DNA of 64,000 nt, taken from positions 434,001 through 498,000 of the forward strand of contig CANKYK010000001.1 of assembly GCA_947488155.1 (NCBI GenBank), read 5' to 3'. Shown here piece after piece: positions 16,916-26,783 of this stretch; position 1 is the first letter of the stretch, and each line of letters starts with the position of its first letter. The stretch is from an uncultured Erythrobacter sp. GTDB taxonomy: Bacteria > Pseudomonadota > Alphaproteobacteria > Sphingomonadales > Sphingomonadaceae. A program made the position numbers and the translations under genes. The notes below the pieces were generated by a model, which saw nothing but the letters and a program-made list of their open reading frames with translations, made no database searches and was not told the DNA's origin.

Positions 16916-16953
16916 AAAAAAGGCCGCCTGGATCAACTCCAAGCGGCCCTTTT
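16916..16953 (-). terminator. Rho-independent terminator of pnp
   Basis: Read on the minus strand, GGCCGC, one mismatch, TGGA, loop, TCCA, mismatch and GCGGCC are followed by six T residues (16921-16916). It lies about 20 bp after the pnp stop and is a textbook intrinsic terminator. Confidence 0.88.
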
Positions 16954-16971
16954 ACTGCCTAATTGAAAGAC

Positions 16972-19266
16972 TTAGTCTTTCAGGAAGTCCGGCATTGCGG
17001 CTGGGCCATCGCTGTCCCCGCCTTTGTCGCCGCCGCCGCCGCCACGTGGGCCGCGACCACCGCCGCCGCCGCGTGGACGACGATCGCCGCCACCGCCACG
17101 GCCACCGCGGTCACCGCGCGGCTTGTTTTCGCGTGGTGGGCGGGTGTCTTCCAGCTCTTCACCGGTTTCCTGGTCAACAACGCGCATAGACAGGCGGACC
17201 TTGCCGCGCTGATCGATCTCGAGAACTTTGACCTTCACTTCTTGGCCTTCGGAAACAACGTCGGTGACTTTCTCAACCCGCTCGTTCTTCATTTCTGACA
17301 CGTGGACAAGACCGTCCTTGCCGCCCATGAAGTTCACGAATGCGCCGAAATCAACGATGTTGACGACCTTGCCGTTGTAGATTTTGCCAACTTCGGCCTC
17401 TTCAACGATGCCTTCGATCCATGCCTTAGCAGCTGCGATCTCATCAGCGTTTGAAGAGCTGATCTTGATCGTGCCTTCATCGTCAATGTCGACCTTCGCA
17501 CCGGTTTCAGCGACGATCTCACGGATGACCTTGCCGCCCGTGCCGATGATGTCGCGGATCTTCGACTTGTCGATCTGCATGGTTTCGATGCGCGGTGCGT
17601 GCTTGGAAACTTCGCCGCGTGACGCGCCGAGTGCTTCGGTCATCTTGCCCAGGATGTGCGCACGGCCAGCTTTCGCCTGCTCCAGCGCCTGGGTCATAAT
17701 TTCCTGCGTGATGCCGGCAACCTTGATGTCCATCTGAAGGCTGGTGATGCCTTCCTCAGAACCGGCGACCTTAAAGTCCATGTCGCCCAGGTGATCTTCA
17801 TCACCCAGAATGTCGGACAGAACGGTGAAGTCTTCGCCTTCAAGGATCAGACCCATCGCAATACCGGAAACCGGACGCTTCAATGGAACGCCAGCGTCCA
17901 TCATCGAAAGCGAGCCGCCACAAACGGTCGCCATCGAAGACGAGCCGTTGGACTCGGTGATGTCTGACAGAACGCGGATCGTGTAAGGGAAATCCTCAAC
18001 ACTTGGCAGAACCGGGTGCAGCGCGCGGAATGCGAGCTTGCCGTGGCCGGTTTCGCGGCGGCTGGTAAAGCCGAAGCGGCCCACTTCGCCGACCGAATAG
18101 GGCGGGAAGTTATAGTGCAGCATGAAGTTGCTGTAAGAGAGGCCTTCCAGCCCATCGATCATTTGCTCAGCATCTTTGGTGCCGAGCGTGGTGGTGCAGA
18201 TCGCCTGCGTTTCACCGCGGGTGAACAGCGCCGAACCATGGGTGCGTGGCAGCAAGCCGACCATCGCCTCAATCGGGCGAACTTCGTCGGTCTTACGGCC
18301 ATCGATACGTTGACCATCCTTAAGGATCGCCTTGCGAACGATGTCGCTTTCCAGCTTCTTCACGAGCTTAAGAATGCCCATGTATTGTGCTGGATCGCTC
18401 TCTTCGAGATCGGCAAAGTGCTCGCGCGCTTTTGCACGGGCTGCGTTGACGGCGTCCTGACGGGCGCTCTTCTCAGTCAACTTGTAAGCCGCTGCCATGT
18501 CGTCGCCGATGGCGCCGCGCAGCTGCTCAAGTGCGGCTGATTTGTCTTCAACCGGAGCGAGTTCCCAAGGATCCTTTGCAGCTTGTTCAGCCAGATCGAT
18601 GATCGCGCCGATTACCTTGCGGCTTTCCTCGTGTGCGAACATCACCGCGCCGAGCATTTGCTCTTCGGTCAGTTCTTTCGCTTCGGATTCGACCATCATC
18701 ACCGCGTCTTGCGTCGCAGCGACCACGAGGTCGAGATTGCCCTCTTCGCCCAGCGCATCGGTGATGGTTGGGTTGAGGACGTATTCGCCTTCATTGTTGA
18801 AGCCAACGCGCGCCGCGCCGATTGGGCCCATGAATGGCAGACCGGAAATCGTCAGAGCAGCGGAGGCTGCGATCATCGCAAGAATATCTGGCTCAGTTTC
18901 ACCGTCATATGACAGGACCTGACAGATTACATTGATCTCGTTGTAGAAACCTTCTGGGAACAGCGGACGACATGGGCGGTCGATCAGACGGCTGGTCAGC
19001 GTTTCCTTTTCAGTCGCGCGGCCTTCGCGCTTAAAGAAGCCGCCTGGGATCCGGCCCGCGGCTGAGAATTTTTCTTGATAGTGAACGGTCAGCGGGAAGA
19101 AATCCTGGCCTTCCTTCACAGATTTGGCGGCGGTGACTGCGCACAGCACCACGGTTTCGCCATAGGTGGCCAGAACAGCGCCGTCGGCTTGACGAGCAAT
19201 ACGGCCGGTTTCCAGAGTGAGGGTTTTCCCGCCCCACTCCAGCGATACGGTTTTCGTGTCGAACAT
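16972..19266 (-). CDS. pnp: Polyribonucleotide nucleotidyltransferase (PNPase)
   Basis: A 764-residue 3'-to-5' phosphorolytic RNase, the core of the RNA degradosome. It contains two RNase PH domains (residues ~1-230 and ~300-540, the second with [14 protein letters not shown] and the [13 protein letters not shown] segment), a KH domain ([16 protein letters not shown], ~555-590) and an S1 domain ([15 protein letters not shown], ~625-690). The C-terminal ~50 residues are Gly/Arg-rich, probably an RNA- or RNase E-binding tail. It lies downstream of rpsO, the classical order, but with a hairpin in between. Confidence 0.98.
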   Translation of the reverse strand: MFDTKTVSLEWGGKTLTLETGRIARQADGAVLATYGETVVLCAVTAAKSVKEGQDFFPLTVHYQEKFSAAGRIPGGFFKREGRATEKETLTSRLIDRPCRPLFPEGFYNEINVICQVLSYDGETEPDILAMIAASAALTISGLPFMGPIGAARVGFNNEGEYVLNPTITDALGEEGNLDLVVAATQDAVMMVESEAKELTEEQMLGAVMFAHEESRKVIGAIIDLAEQAAKDPWELAPVEDKSAALEQLRGAIGDDMAAAYKLTEKSARQDAVNAARAKAREHFADLEESDPAQYMGILKLVKKLESDIVRKAILKDGQRIDGRKTDEVRPIEAMVGLLPRTHGSALFTRGETQAICTTTLGTKDAEQMIDGLEGLSYSNFMLHYNFPPYSVGEVGRFGFTSRRETGHGKLAFRALHPVLPSVEDFPYTIRVLSDITESNGSSSMATVCGGSLSMMDAGVPLKRPVSGIAMGLILEGEDFTVLSDILGDEDHLGDMDFKVAGSEEGITSLQMDIKVAGITQEIMTQALEQAKAGRAHILGKMTEALGASRGEVSKHAPRIETMQIDKSKIRDIIGTGGKVIREIVAETGAKVDIDDEGTIKISSSNADEIAAAKAWIEGIVEEAEVGKIYNGKVVNIVDFGAFVNFMGGKDGLVHVSEMKNERVEKVTDVVSEGQEVKVKVLEIDQRGKVRLSMRVVDQETGEELEDTRPPRENKPRGDRGGRGGGGDRRPRGGGGGRGPRGGGGGDKGGDSDGPAAMPDFLKD

Positions 19267-19441
19267 TGATTTTCCTTTTGAACCCGCATGGCGCCTTATT
19301 GCGCGGCGGGGCCTACATGTGCCGGGGATACCGTCCCGGTCCGGTGCGGGGGCTTTTTCTATCCCCCAAAGGCTCTGCCGCCGAATTGCAGCCAGTGCCG
19401 ATTTGTCAGCTGTAGCGCATCATCGCCCTACAGCCCAAAGC

Positions 19442-19465
19442 AAAACGGCCCCCGTTGTGGGAGCC
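19442..19465 (-). terminator. Hairpin between rpsO and pnp
   Basis: On the minus strand GGCTCCC, loop ACAAC and GGGGGCC (one G-U pair) form a 7-bp stem followed by GTTTT, 13 bp after the rpsO stop. It should attenuate transcription from rpsO into pnp, as in enterobacteria. Confidence 0.65.
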
Positions 19466-19478
19466 GCCTGCAAAACTC

Positions 19479-19748
19479 TTATTTCCGCAGACCCAGTTTC
19501 TGGATCAGGGCGTTGTACCGCTCAACATCTTTCTTTTTGAGATAGGCGAGCAGGTTACGGCGCTTGTTGACCATCATCAGAAGGCCGCGGCGCGAATGGT
19601 TGTCTTTATGGTTGCCTTTAAAGTGATCGGTCAGGTTGCGGATACGCTGGGTCAGGATCGCGACCTGTACCTCAGGACTTCCGGTGTCACCCTTACCTTG
19701 GGCGTTGTCCTTGATGATCTTGGCTTTTTCTTCGGCAGTTACCGACAT
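19479..19748 (-). CDS. rpsO: Ribosomal protein S15
   Basis: An 89-residue S15 of standard length, covering the whole family ([24 protein letters not shown], the [20 protein letters not shown] core and LIQKLGLRK end). It binds 16S rRNA at the central domain of the 30S subunit and often represses its own translation. It lies 11 bp after truB on the same strand; truB-rpsO-pnp is the conserved order. Confidence 0.98.
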   Translation of the reverse strand: MSVTAEEKAKIIKDNAQGKGDTGSPEVQVAILTQRIRNLTDHFKGNHKDNHSRRGLLMMVNKRRNLLAYLKKKDVERYNALIQKLGLRK

Positions 19749-19759
19749 AATATTCTCTC

Positions 19760-20773
19760 TTACTCAGCGACATCGGGAAGGTTAAAGCCCCGCACGATTT
19801 TGGTCGTACCGTCGATCAACTCAATCAGCGCCACCGGAACATTGTCCAGCATCGCGCAATAGAGCCCATCGGTTTGGGGCAGTTCAGACAGGACCCGGCC
19901 CTGGCGGACCGCCTGCGCGCTAGTCTGATCGAGGATTAAGGCCGGGATGTCGTCCAGCCCCGCCTCGAGCGGCAGGAGTAGGTCAGATAGTTGCGCGCCA
20001 TTAGCTTGTTTCTTCAACTTGTCCAGCGAAATCGACTGGTTTTCAGTGAATGGCCCCGCCTTTGTGCGCCTTAGATAGGTAACATGACCGCAGGTCCCCA
20101 GCGCGCGGGCGATATCGCGGGCAAGCGAGCGGATGTAGGTGCCTTTGGAAACATGGGCTGAGAGGGTGATTTTCGTTAGCCTCTCGTCACCCTGAACTTG
20201 GTTCAGGGTCCATCCCTCAGAATGCTCCTCAAAGTCTGAGCTGGCGGTGGGTGTTGAAACAAGTTCAGCATGACACGGCGTGAGAGCGTGGATCGTCACC
20301 GCCCGTCTCTTCAGCTCCACCTGCTCGCCCGCCCGCGCCAGATCATAGGCGCGCTTGCCGTCCACTTTCAGCGCGGAATAGGCCGGCGGCACCTGCTCAA
20401 TCGGCCCGGTGAAATCAGGCAGCACGGCCATGACCTTGTCCAAGGTCGGCATGACATCGCTGCGCTCGATTACCTCGCCCTCAGTATCGAGCGTGTCCGT
20501 CTCCTCGCCAAAAAGGATCGTGAAATCGTAGATCTTGCTGGCATCCAACATCCGCCCCGCCAGCTTGGTCGCCTCGCCTAGCGCAATCGGCAACACTCCC
20601 TCGGCCAGCGGGTCGAGCGTGCCGCCATGCCCAACCTTGGTCTTGGCATAGCCGCCTTCGCGCAAAACGCGCTTCACCGCGCCGACAGCCTGCGTCGAGC
20701 CAAGCCCGCGCGGCTTATCGAGGATTATCCAGCCGTGCGGTGCGGGATGGATTGGGACGGGACGATTACTCAT
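19760..20773 (-). CDS. truB: tRNA pseudouridine(55) synthase TruB, with repeat insertion
   Basis: A 337-residue TruB that makes pseudouridine 55 in the tRNA T-loop. The catalytic Asp54 lies in the [13 protein letters not shown] box. [20 protein letters not shown] (~129-148) and [13 protein letters not shown] (~209-221) are conserved. Residues ~167-197 (CHAELVS ... LNQVQGDE) are not part of the family. They are encoded by a palindromic repeat at 20186-20274 that stays in frame and falls in a loop between two strands, so the enzyme probably still folds. It heads truB-rpsO-pnp. Confidence 0.95.
   Translation of the reverse strand: MSNRPVPIHPAPHGWIILDKPRGLGSTQAVGAVKRVLREGGYAKTKVGHGGTLDPLAEGVLPIALGEATKLAGRMLDASKIYDFTILFGEETDTLDTEGEVIERSDVMPTLDKVMAVLPDFTGPIEQVPPAYSALKVDGKRAYDLARAGEQVELKRRAVTIHALTPCHAELVSTPTASSDFEEHSEGWTLNQVQGDERLTKITLSAHVSKGTYIRSLARDIARALGTCGHVTYLRRTKAGPFTENQSISLDKLKKQANGAQLSDLLLPLEAGLDDIPALILDQTSAQAVRQGRVLSELPQTDGLYCAMLDNVPVALIELIDGTTKIVRGFNLPDVAE
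20186..20274. repeat. Palindromic repeat element inserted within truB
   Basis: The outer arms GTCACCCTGAACTTG (20186-20200) and CAAGTTCAGCATGAC (20260-20274) are complementary at 13 of 15 positions. Nested inside are a perfect hairpin CCCTGAAC-TTG-GTTCAGGG (20190-20208) and CTCAG/CTGAG (20216-20240). The layout and the encoded HAELVS/NQVQGD peptides resemble dispersed palindromic repeats I know from sphingomonad and Erythrobacter genomes. This copy lies in a coding sequence without breaking the frame. Confidence 0.8.
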
Positions 20774-20804
20774 CCCGCCCCGCTAGGGACTTGTACCCAA
20801 TCCC

Positions 20805-22268
20805 TCAAGCCGCTTCGGGTGATGCCTCTCCCTGGGTATCAGCGCCACCCAGCGCGAACACTGGCGTTTCGCCGTAGGCGAGCTTGTTCATCACCAGCGC
20901 TGTGAGGATCGACAGCAGCAATGTGACCGCCATGCCGTGGATGTAATGCGCAGGCTCCCAAACCATGCTCCAGAAGCCATAGAACGCAACGCCCGTGACC
21001 ACACCGATCATCGCCGCTCCGGCCTTCACATTCTTGAACAATAGGCACACCACGAAGGCGCTGAGGATTGGCATGGATAGCAAGCCGTAAAGCTCCTGCA
21101 CCGTGTTGATCAGGCTTTCCTGACTGGCAAAAAATGGCACCAACAGCAGCGCCAGCACCGACATTGCGATCGACACGATCGCGCTCAGCTTCGCCACCGA
21201 GGTTGGTCGGTCAACATAGGCCTCGTGAATATCGCAGACATAGAGCGCCGCCGACGCGTTGAGGATGGAGTTAAAGGTGGTGAGCACCGCCGCCGCCAGA
21301 GCCGCGGCGAACGCGCCAGACAGCCACAACGGCAGAACGTCGCCAACAATCCGCCCGTAAGCCGCATCGCCCACATCGCCATAGAGCTTGTAGGATACGA
21401 TGCCCGGGATCACGACAATCGCAGGCACAATCAGCAATCGAATGCCCGCCGCTGTCAGCACGCCTTTTTGCGCTTCCTTGATATTGGGCGCGGCCATGGC
21501 GCGCTGAGTGATCGTCTGATTGGTTGACCAGTAGAAGGTCTGAATAAAGATCATCCCGGTCAGCAGAGTGTGCCACGGGATTGGACTGTCATTGCTGCCA
21601 ATCAGGGTTAGACGGTCCGCCGGAATACCTGTCAGGTCGAAGTCGATGGCTTGCAGCGCGAGGAACACGACCAGCAAGGCGAGGCCTAGGATCAATACGC
21701 CGGAATAGGTGTCAGACACCGCAACCGCCCTCAGACCTCCGAAGATCGCATAGCACGCGCCCACAATCGCCAGGACCACAGCGACGATCAACAGGTTCTC
21801 CAGCCCTGTATCCAACCCGACCATGGAGAGCAGGAACAGCGAGCCACCATAGAGGATCGCCGGCAGGAAAATGAACAGATTGCCGAACAGGAACAGCACG
21901 CTGATCAGCGCGCGAATGTTCTTGTCGTTGTACTTCTTCTGCAGCAGCTCGGTCGTCGTGGTGCAATTGTTTTTGTAATAAACCGGCAGGAACACAAACG
22001 TCAGGATCAGCAGGCCCGCTACCGCGGCAAATTCCCACCACGCCAGCAGTGCCATCTGGTTGCCATTCATCCCGATCAGTTGATCAGTGGAGAGGTTAGT
22101 GAGCGTGATCGAGCCAGCGATGAAATACCACTTCAGGCCCCCGCTGGCGAGGAAGTAGTCCTTCTCGCTTTGGTGACCTTCACCCAGCTTGCCGCGGCAA
22201 TGCATGTAGGTAGCAAACGCGATCAATGCGGTGATGGTCACAAAAACCGCAATTTGGATAGTACTCAT
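20805..22268 (-). CDS. Sodium:solute symporter (SSS family), sugar type
   Basis: A 487-residue inner-membrane carrier with ~14 membrane helices, similar in layout to vSGLT-type Na+/galactose transporters. Typical features are FLASGGLKWYFIAGSITLTNLS near residues 41-60, the FWSTNQTITQRAM signature (~257) and GACYAIFGGLRAVAVSDTYSG (~178-198). The ATG at 22268 has GGGAGAGA upstream. It lies after the TonB receptor on the same strand and probably takes up the sugar released or imported by the neighbouring alpha-galactosidase locus. The substrate is inferred from context. Confidence 0.88.
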   Translation of the reverse strand: MSTIQIAVFVTITALIAFATYMHCRGKLGEGHQSEKDYFLASGGLKWYFIAGSITLTNLSTDQLIGMNGNQMALLAWWEFAAVAGLLILTFVFLPVYYKNNCTTTTELLQKKYNDKNIRALISVLFLFGNLFIFLPAILYGGSLFLLSMVGLDTGLENLLIVAVVLAIVGACYAIFGGLRAVAVSDTYSGVLILGLALLVVFLALQAIDFDLTGIPADRLTLIGSNDSPIPWHTLLTGMIFIQTFYWSTNQTITQRAMAAPNIKEAQKGVLTAAGIRLLIVPAIVVIPGIVSYKLYGDVGDAAYGRIVGDVLPLWLSGAFAAALAAAVLTTFNSILNASAALYVCDIHEAYVDRPTSVAKLSAIVSIAMSVLALLLVPFFASQESLINTVQELYGLLSMPILSAFVVCLLFKNVKAGAAMIGVVTGVAFYGFWSMVWEPAHYIHGMAVTLLLSILTALVMNKLAYGETPVFALGGADTQGEASPEAA

Positions 22269-22396
22269 CGAAAACTCTCTCCCTGCGAGCACTTCACCGG
22301 TGCCTCGCCTTATGCCCCACTGTCACAAGTTCCTGCGCCACCGGCAAGCCTGCGTTTACTCTCTTGCCCGAATAAACTGTCTTCAAATACAGCGAA

Positions 22397-22427
22397 GGCG
22401 GGTATTCCGTCATCCGGAACACCCGCC
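22397..22427 (-). terminator. Hairpin after the TonB receptor gene
   Basis: GGCGGGT/ACCCGCC with an inner TTCCG/CGGAA forms a long near-perfect stem 45 bp downstream of the receptor stop. The following T content is low, so it may be a partial terminator or mRNA stabiliser between receptor and symporter. Confidence 0.6.
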
Positions 22428-22472
22428 CTCCCCGCTCATCGCGTGACACGATGAAGTGCGACCCTCACACGC

Positions 22473-25358
22473 TTAGAACTTCGCCCGAACACCTGCGGTG
22501 TAACGAGCTCCGGTGCGCTCATAGGTCAGGATCCGGTTACGGAAACGTGAGAAGTCGCGTGTATCCTCATTGAGGACGTTGAGGCCCTCGATAAAGACCT
22601 GGAACTGATCAGTGATCTCATAGCTGGCCGAGAAGTCGACTTGGCCAAAGCTCTCACGTTGACGTGGTTCACTCTGATCAGCGTTTTCTTGCACCAGGAA
22701 GCCGTCACGATAGTTGTACGAAACGCGCGCCGAGAATGGGCCGCTCTCATAAAAACCAGTGAGGTTGACGGTGTGCGGTGTGAACCCGTTAAAGCCGAGA
22801 TCGCCAATTGGAGCGTTGTCCTGGCTTGAGTTCACATAAGTGTAGTTGATGATGCCGCCAAAGCCGTTGTCGAACGTCTTTTGGAAAGCAATTTCCGCCC
22901 CGCTGATGCTGCCGGAGAGGCCATTGCGCTGACGAGTGTCTTGGAAGGTCACATCTACTGGTGTGTCAACAGTCAACCCGCCATTACCGGCTGGGAAGAT
23001 AACAACACCCGGTACTGGCAATGTCGATTCCTCCAGGAATCCGCCTAGCTCCTTGTGGAAGCCAGCCACACTGAAATAGCTCAGCGAGTCGAAGTACCAT
23101 TCAAACGAAACATCGAAATTGTCCGCTTCAAACGCTTCGAGCAATGGGTTGCCGCCGCCGCTGAGCGGTGCGTCAGAACGACCGCCGAACGTGTTGGCCA
23201 CGCCCAAAGCGGTTAGCGTCGGACGAGTCACTGTGCGAGCATAGCTCAGACGCAGCACTGTTTCCGGTGTAGGTTCAAACCTGAAGCTCGCAGATGGAAG
23301 GAAGTTCACATAGTCATTTGGAACAGAGACATTCGTCGGGTCACCAAAAACCACTTCAAGCTGGGTGTCTCCAGGGGTCTCGCGGAATTCGATAACTGGC
23401 TGATCGATACCGCTCGACAGAACATCGGTGAAGGCAATGCGGAAGCCGATATTGGCCGACCACGGCAAATCGCCACCAAAGTCGCCGCCCCATTCCGTAC
23501 CGAAATGAGCAGCATAGATTTGCTCTTCAACCGCAAAGCTGCCGCCCGGATTGAAGGTTGGCGTGAAGATACCGAGTTCCGGATCAAGACCGCCACTGTT
23601 CAGATAGGCGATCAGTTCGGCTGTGTTGCCACCGGTACGATCAGGGTTCTGTAGATTGGCGATATTGTTCAACTGAGCAAATGCGTCGGCAAAGCTTGCC
23701 GTCAAAATTTGTGCTGGAACAGTGTCAGCGCCGTCTACGCCGCTTAGGAAGTTATCGAATGAGAATGTACTGAGGATCGAGGTATCGAACGGCACCGTGT
23801 ATCCGCAGAATGCACAAAAGATTTCTGCTGCAGAGATATTCCCGAAATCAGGCGCTGCGAAGTTATCGAACAGATCCTGAGTTTTCTCACGATCAGTGTA
23901 GATGCCGCCAAACGTGATCTTACTCAAAGGCCCCGCATCAACATCCCACTCGCCGTCAAAGCGCGCTTCGAACACTTCATCTTCAATTCTAGTGCGGTTG
24001 ACGTTCACAAAGTGGAGACGCTGAATGCTCTCATCGACAAAGTCAGCGGCATTGATGTTGGTGATTGTCGAAATCCCATTTGTGCTGGTCGATTCGATCA
24101 ACGGCGATGTGGGAGCAAGCGCGCCCAGAACCAAGAATGGGTTGGTACCGTCACGTGTCGCACGTGACCATGCCACGTCAGCCACAAATGTCAGGCTATC
24201 ACTCGCTTCGAACTCGAAATTACCGCCAAATGCAAATGTCTCAGCCAAACGATTGTTCGAGGTGAGTACGTTGTCATTTTGCGACAGGCCAACGGTATCC
24301 GCGATGTCGGGATTGCGCACGGCGAAATCTTGACTTGGCCGGCTGAAGGACGTGACCGTGCCGTTTGCATCGATCTGCGGATCGAGGAACGGTGGGCTGA
24401 AGAAACCAGAGAATTGCTGGTCGAATGAATCAACCTCAAACCGCGAATACAAACCATCAAATGTCGCTTTAAAAACATCCGATGGCGCGAATTGAATTGC
24501 ACCATTCAAAGTCAGACGTTCACGATCTTGAACATCGCGGCTAAAGATAACCTGTTGCTGGACCCGTGCGCCAGTTGGCAGTGCGCCAATATCTGCGGCT
24601 TGAAGGCCAGTTGACGATTCAGGCGCAAAGATCGCCGCATCGCCTTCACGAAGCGCAAAACCATTGGTGATGTTGCGATCGATCTGCGCATCACGCTTGT
24701 TGTACGATGCACCGAAGAGCACGCCAAAGTCACCATTTGACCAGGAGACAACCCCACCAACGTCTGCACCAAATTCTTCGCTCAGGTTTTCATAAATACC
24801 TGCTGCGGAAATAGATGCGTTGAACCCCAGCGGACGATCCAGCGGCCTTGCAGTAGTGATATTCACGACTGCGCCGATCCCGCCTGATTGCAGGCCGGAC
24901 TGCGATGACTTGTAAACCTCAGCCGACTGGATGATGTCCGCAGACAATACGTCAAAAGAAAACTGACGCCCTGGATTGTCCGTCGCTAGCGTCCGACCAT
25001 TCAAAAGAACCGCGTTAAATTCCGGGCCAAGGCCGCGAACAGTGATGGACTGGCCTTCCCCGCCAGACCGATCGATCGCCACACCGGTGATGCGTTGGAG
25101 CGCCTCAGCAACGTTTTGATCGGGGAACTTGCCAACGTCTTCGGCAGAGATTGCATCAACGACAACAGAGCTGTCGCGCTTCAGATCAATCGAATCCTGC
25201 AAACTCTTACGAAAACCGGTAACGATGATGGCATTGCCTTCACCTTCCGCTTCCGCCGTTGCTGGCGCAGCTTCATCCTGCGCATAGGCTGGTGCCGAAA
25301 TGGCAATTGCTGCGAATGCAGCTGATTGAGCCAACACGGCCCGCTTCGAAATTCTCAT
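22473..25358 (-). CDS. TonB-dependent outer-membrane receptor, carbohydrate type
   Basis: A 961-residue outer-membrane active transporter. The signal peptide covers residues ~1-26 (cleavage APAYA-QDE). A TonB-box-like segment EGNAIIVTGFR is near 40-50. The plug domain (VVVDAISAEDVGKFPDQNVAEAL, ITGVAIDR, ITVRGLGPEFNAVLLNGR) covers ~65-170. The 22-strand barrel ends with the motif RYTAGVRAKF and terminal Phe. The IVTGFRKSL-type start is typical of the Caulobacter/sphingomonad sugar receptor group. It lies beside the AraC regulator and the alpha-galactosidase operon, so an alpha-galactoside ligand is likely. Confidence 0.92.
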   Translation of the reverse strand: MRISKRAVLAQSAAFAAIAISAPAYAQDEAAPATAEAEGEGNAIIVTGFRKSLQDSIDLKRDSSVVVDAISAEDVGKFPDQNVAEALQRITGVAIDRSGGEGQSITVRGLGPEFNAVLLNGRTLATDNPGRQFSFDVLSADIIQSAEVYKSSQSGLQSGGIGAVVNITTARPLDRPLGFNASISAAGIYENLSEEFGADVGGVVSWSNGDFGVLFGASYNKRDAQIDRNITNGFALREGDAAIFAPESSTGLQAADIGALPTGARVQQQVIFSRDVQDRERLTLNGAIQFAPSDVFKATFDGLYSRFEVDSFDQQFSGFFSPPFLDPQIDANGTVTSFSRPSQDFAVRNPDIADTVGLSQNDNVLTSNNRLAETFAFGGNFEFEASDSLTFVADVAWSRATRDGTNPFLVLGALAPTSPLIESTSTNGISTITNINAADFVDESIQRLHFVNVNRTRIEDEVFEARFDGEWDVDAGPLSKITFGGIYTDREKTQDLFDNFAAPDFGNISAAEIFCAFCGYTVPFDTSILSTFSFDNFLSGVDGADTVPAQILTASFADAFAQLNNIANLQNPDRTGGNTAELIAYLNSGGLDPELGIFTPTFNPGGSFAVEEQIYAAHFGTEWGGDFGGDLPWSANIGFRIAFTDVLSSGIDQPVIEFRETPGDTQLEVVFGDPTNVSVPNDYVNFLPSASFRFEPTPETVLRLSYARTVTRPTLTALGVANTFGGRSDAPLSGGGNPLLEAFEADNFDVSFEWYFDSLSYFSVAGFHKELGGFLEESTLPVPGVVIFPAGNGGLTVDTPVDVTFQDTRQRNGLSGSISGAEIAFQKTFDNGFGGIINYTYVNSSQDNAPIGDLGFNGFTPHTVNLTGFYESGPFSARVSYNYRDGFLVQENADQSEPRQRESFGQVDFSASYEITDQFQVFIEGLNVLNEDTRDFSRFRNRILTYERTGARYTAGVRAKF

Positions 25359-25814
25359 GGCTTATCTCCCTTAGCCCTGCCCCGCCGACGGACGCATAGG
25401 GAATGCGAACAATCGAACGACACAATTCGTCAAAAAACTGTTTGAAAATGCAAGAGGTTCGCAGATCATGCGCTGAGCATTCAGGCCCCCAAGGGCACAT
25501 GTGCAAACCCGTCTCGTCACGCGAGTGGCATCCTCCTCTTCCCACCGAACACCCAATTGACATGATCGCATCTGCGACCTGAGGCGTTTCGGTTGCGGCA
25601 GTTAACGCGTTGTTGCGTTAATCTGACGTAGACGTGAAAATGGCGCGCAGACCAACGAAAGCCATAGGCAGATTGGACTGGCATGAACTTTTTGGGAGTT
25701 TCACACAGTCAATTTGCGCGTGCTTTCCCAAGTGTCATAAATTTGCAACGCAAGGCTACGGCACGCCCTTAGCAAACTAACATGTTAGTCAAATCGCGAT
25801 CCCAAATCATCAAA
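25359..25814. promoter_or_regulatory. TonB receptor upstream region with palindromes
   Basis: No gene is seen in these 456 bases between the receptor start and the AraC gene stop. A 14-bp perfect palindrome ACTAACATGTTAGT lies at 25776-25789, and an inverted repeat TTAACGC-6-GCGTTAA at 25602-25621. The latter shares GTTGCGT with the palindrome in front of the alpha-galactosidase operon (26741-26753). These are candidate operators for sugar control of the receptor gene. Confidence 0.45.
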
Positions 25815-26633
25815 TCACATAGGATCACGGCCAATTCGGGAGCGATATTCAGATGGCGACCACCCAACCGTTTTGCTGAATTGGCGGCTAAAGTGATATT
25901 CGTCACAAAAGCCTAGCTCATCAGAAATATCGCGCAGCAATACGCCTGGTTCGCTGAGCATTTGGCAAGCTCGCTCCATTAAGAGACCAGTGCGATAGCG
26001 CCCAGGAGAGCGCCCGGAAAGCTTGCGAAACCGCTTGCGAAACGCCTCATAGGACTGATCCACTTGCTGCGCCGCCTGGCGCACATCCATGGTTGCTGCA
26101 ATCGCTGCCTTGGCCCGCTCGAGCCAGGCAATATCGCCGCCCAAGTCCTCTTCACCGGCCTGGGTGATGTCCGCAAGCAGTTCCTGCAAACGGATGGACT
26201 CGCGCAGCAACTCGTTCTCTGTGTGCGCATCAGACTGGTTGATTATCGATAGTATCCGATCACGCCAAAAATCCATCGGACGCAGAGGGATGACCGGGCG
26301 ATCGCGGTCGAAACATCCACCCTCGCGCCACATGTCGAACACTGGCCCTTCAAACACGAGATAGAATTCGTCCCAGGTCTCACCGCGCTTTGGCCCGTAC
26401 CAATGCTCGACCCCTGGAAAGATCAGGATGGCATCGCCTGCGCGCACGGGCAGGTTGAGCCCGTTCTCATCGCGGTAAGAGCCTTCACCCCGAGTCACAT
26501 AGACCAAGGTAAAATGAGGCAAGGTGCGCCGGGCGGTCAAAACACCCACACCTTTATTGAGGAAACAGGCCAGCTTTATCCCACCAATAGGCGACAGATG
26601 CAGGTTCTGTTTATATACCTTTTCTTCCCACAT
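25815..26633 (-). CDS. AraC-family transcriptional regulator
   Basis: A 272-residue regulator. The N-terminal cupin-like sensor domain (residues ~20-150; FTLVYVTRGEGSY, VRAGDAILIFPGVEHWYG) probably binds a sugar. The C-terminal double helix-turn-helix (~175-268) includes LRDISDELGFCDEYHFSRQFSKTVG and the closing SPSEYRSRIG. The ATG at 26633 follows AGGAAA. It is divergent from the alpha-galactosidase operon (150 bp apart) and upstream of the TonB receptor in the same orientation, so it probably activates both. Confidence 0.9.
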   Translation of the reverse strand: MWEEKVYKQNLHLSPIGGIKLACFLNKGVGVLTARRTLPHFTLVYVTRGEGSYRDENGLNLPVRAGDAILIFPGVEHWYGPKRGETWDEFYLVFEGPVFDMWREGGCFDRDRPVIPLRPMDFWRDRILSIINQSDAHTENELLRESIRLQELLADITQAGEEDLGGDIAWLERAKAAIAATMDVRQAAQQVDQSYEAFRKRFRKLSGRSPGRYRTGLLMERACQMLSEPGVLLRDISDELGFCDEYHFSRQFSKTVGWSPSEYRSRIGRDPM

Positions 26634-26740
26634 CACGTTTCCTCAGACTTCGTTTCCCTATCCGGATACCAAAAAATTCATGCTTGTCCAAAAACCCACT
26701 TCACAAATGTGCGTATCTAGCGTGAAGGTTCGGCGGGGCA

Positions 26741-26757
26741 TTACGTTGCGTAAACGT
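26741..26757 (+). promoter_or_regulatory. Palindrome before the alpha-galactosidase operon
   Basis: TTACG-TTG-CGTAA (26741-26753) overlaps ACGTT-GCGTA-AACGT (26743-26757), about 30 bp upstream of the GH36 start. It shares GTTGCGT with 25614-25619 and its surroundings upstream of the TonB receptor. It is a candidate operator; the binding protein is not identified. Confidence 0.45.
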
Positions 26758-26783
26758 ATTGCGAGAGAGGATGGATAGGTTGG

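Noticed and set aside
17024-17212. Pro/Arg-rich frame opposite the end of pnp
   Set aside because: It is the antisense of the Gly/Arg-rich PNPase tail, a repetitive GC-rich sequence.
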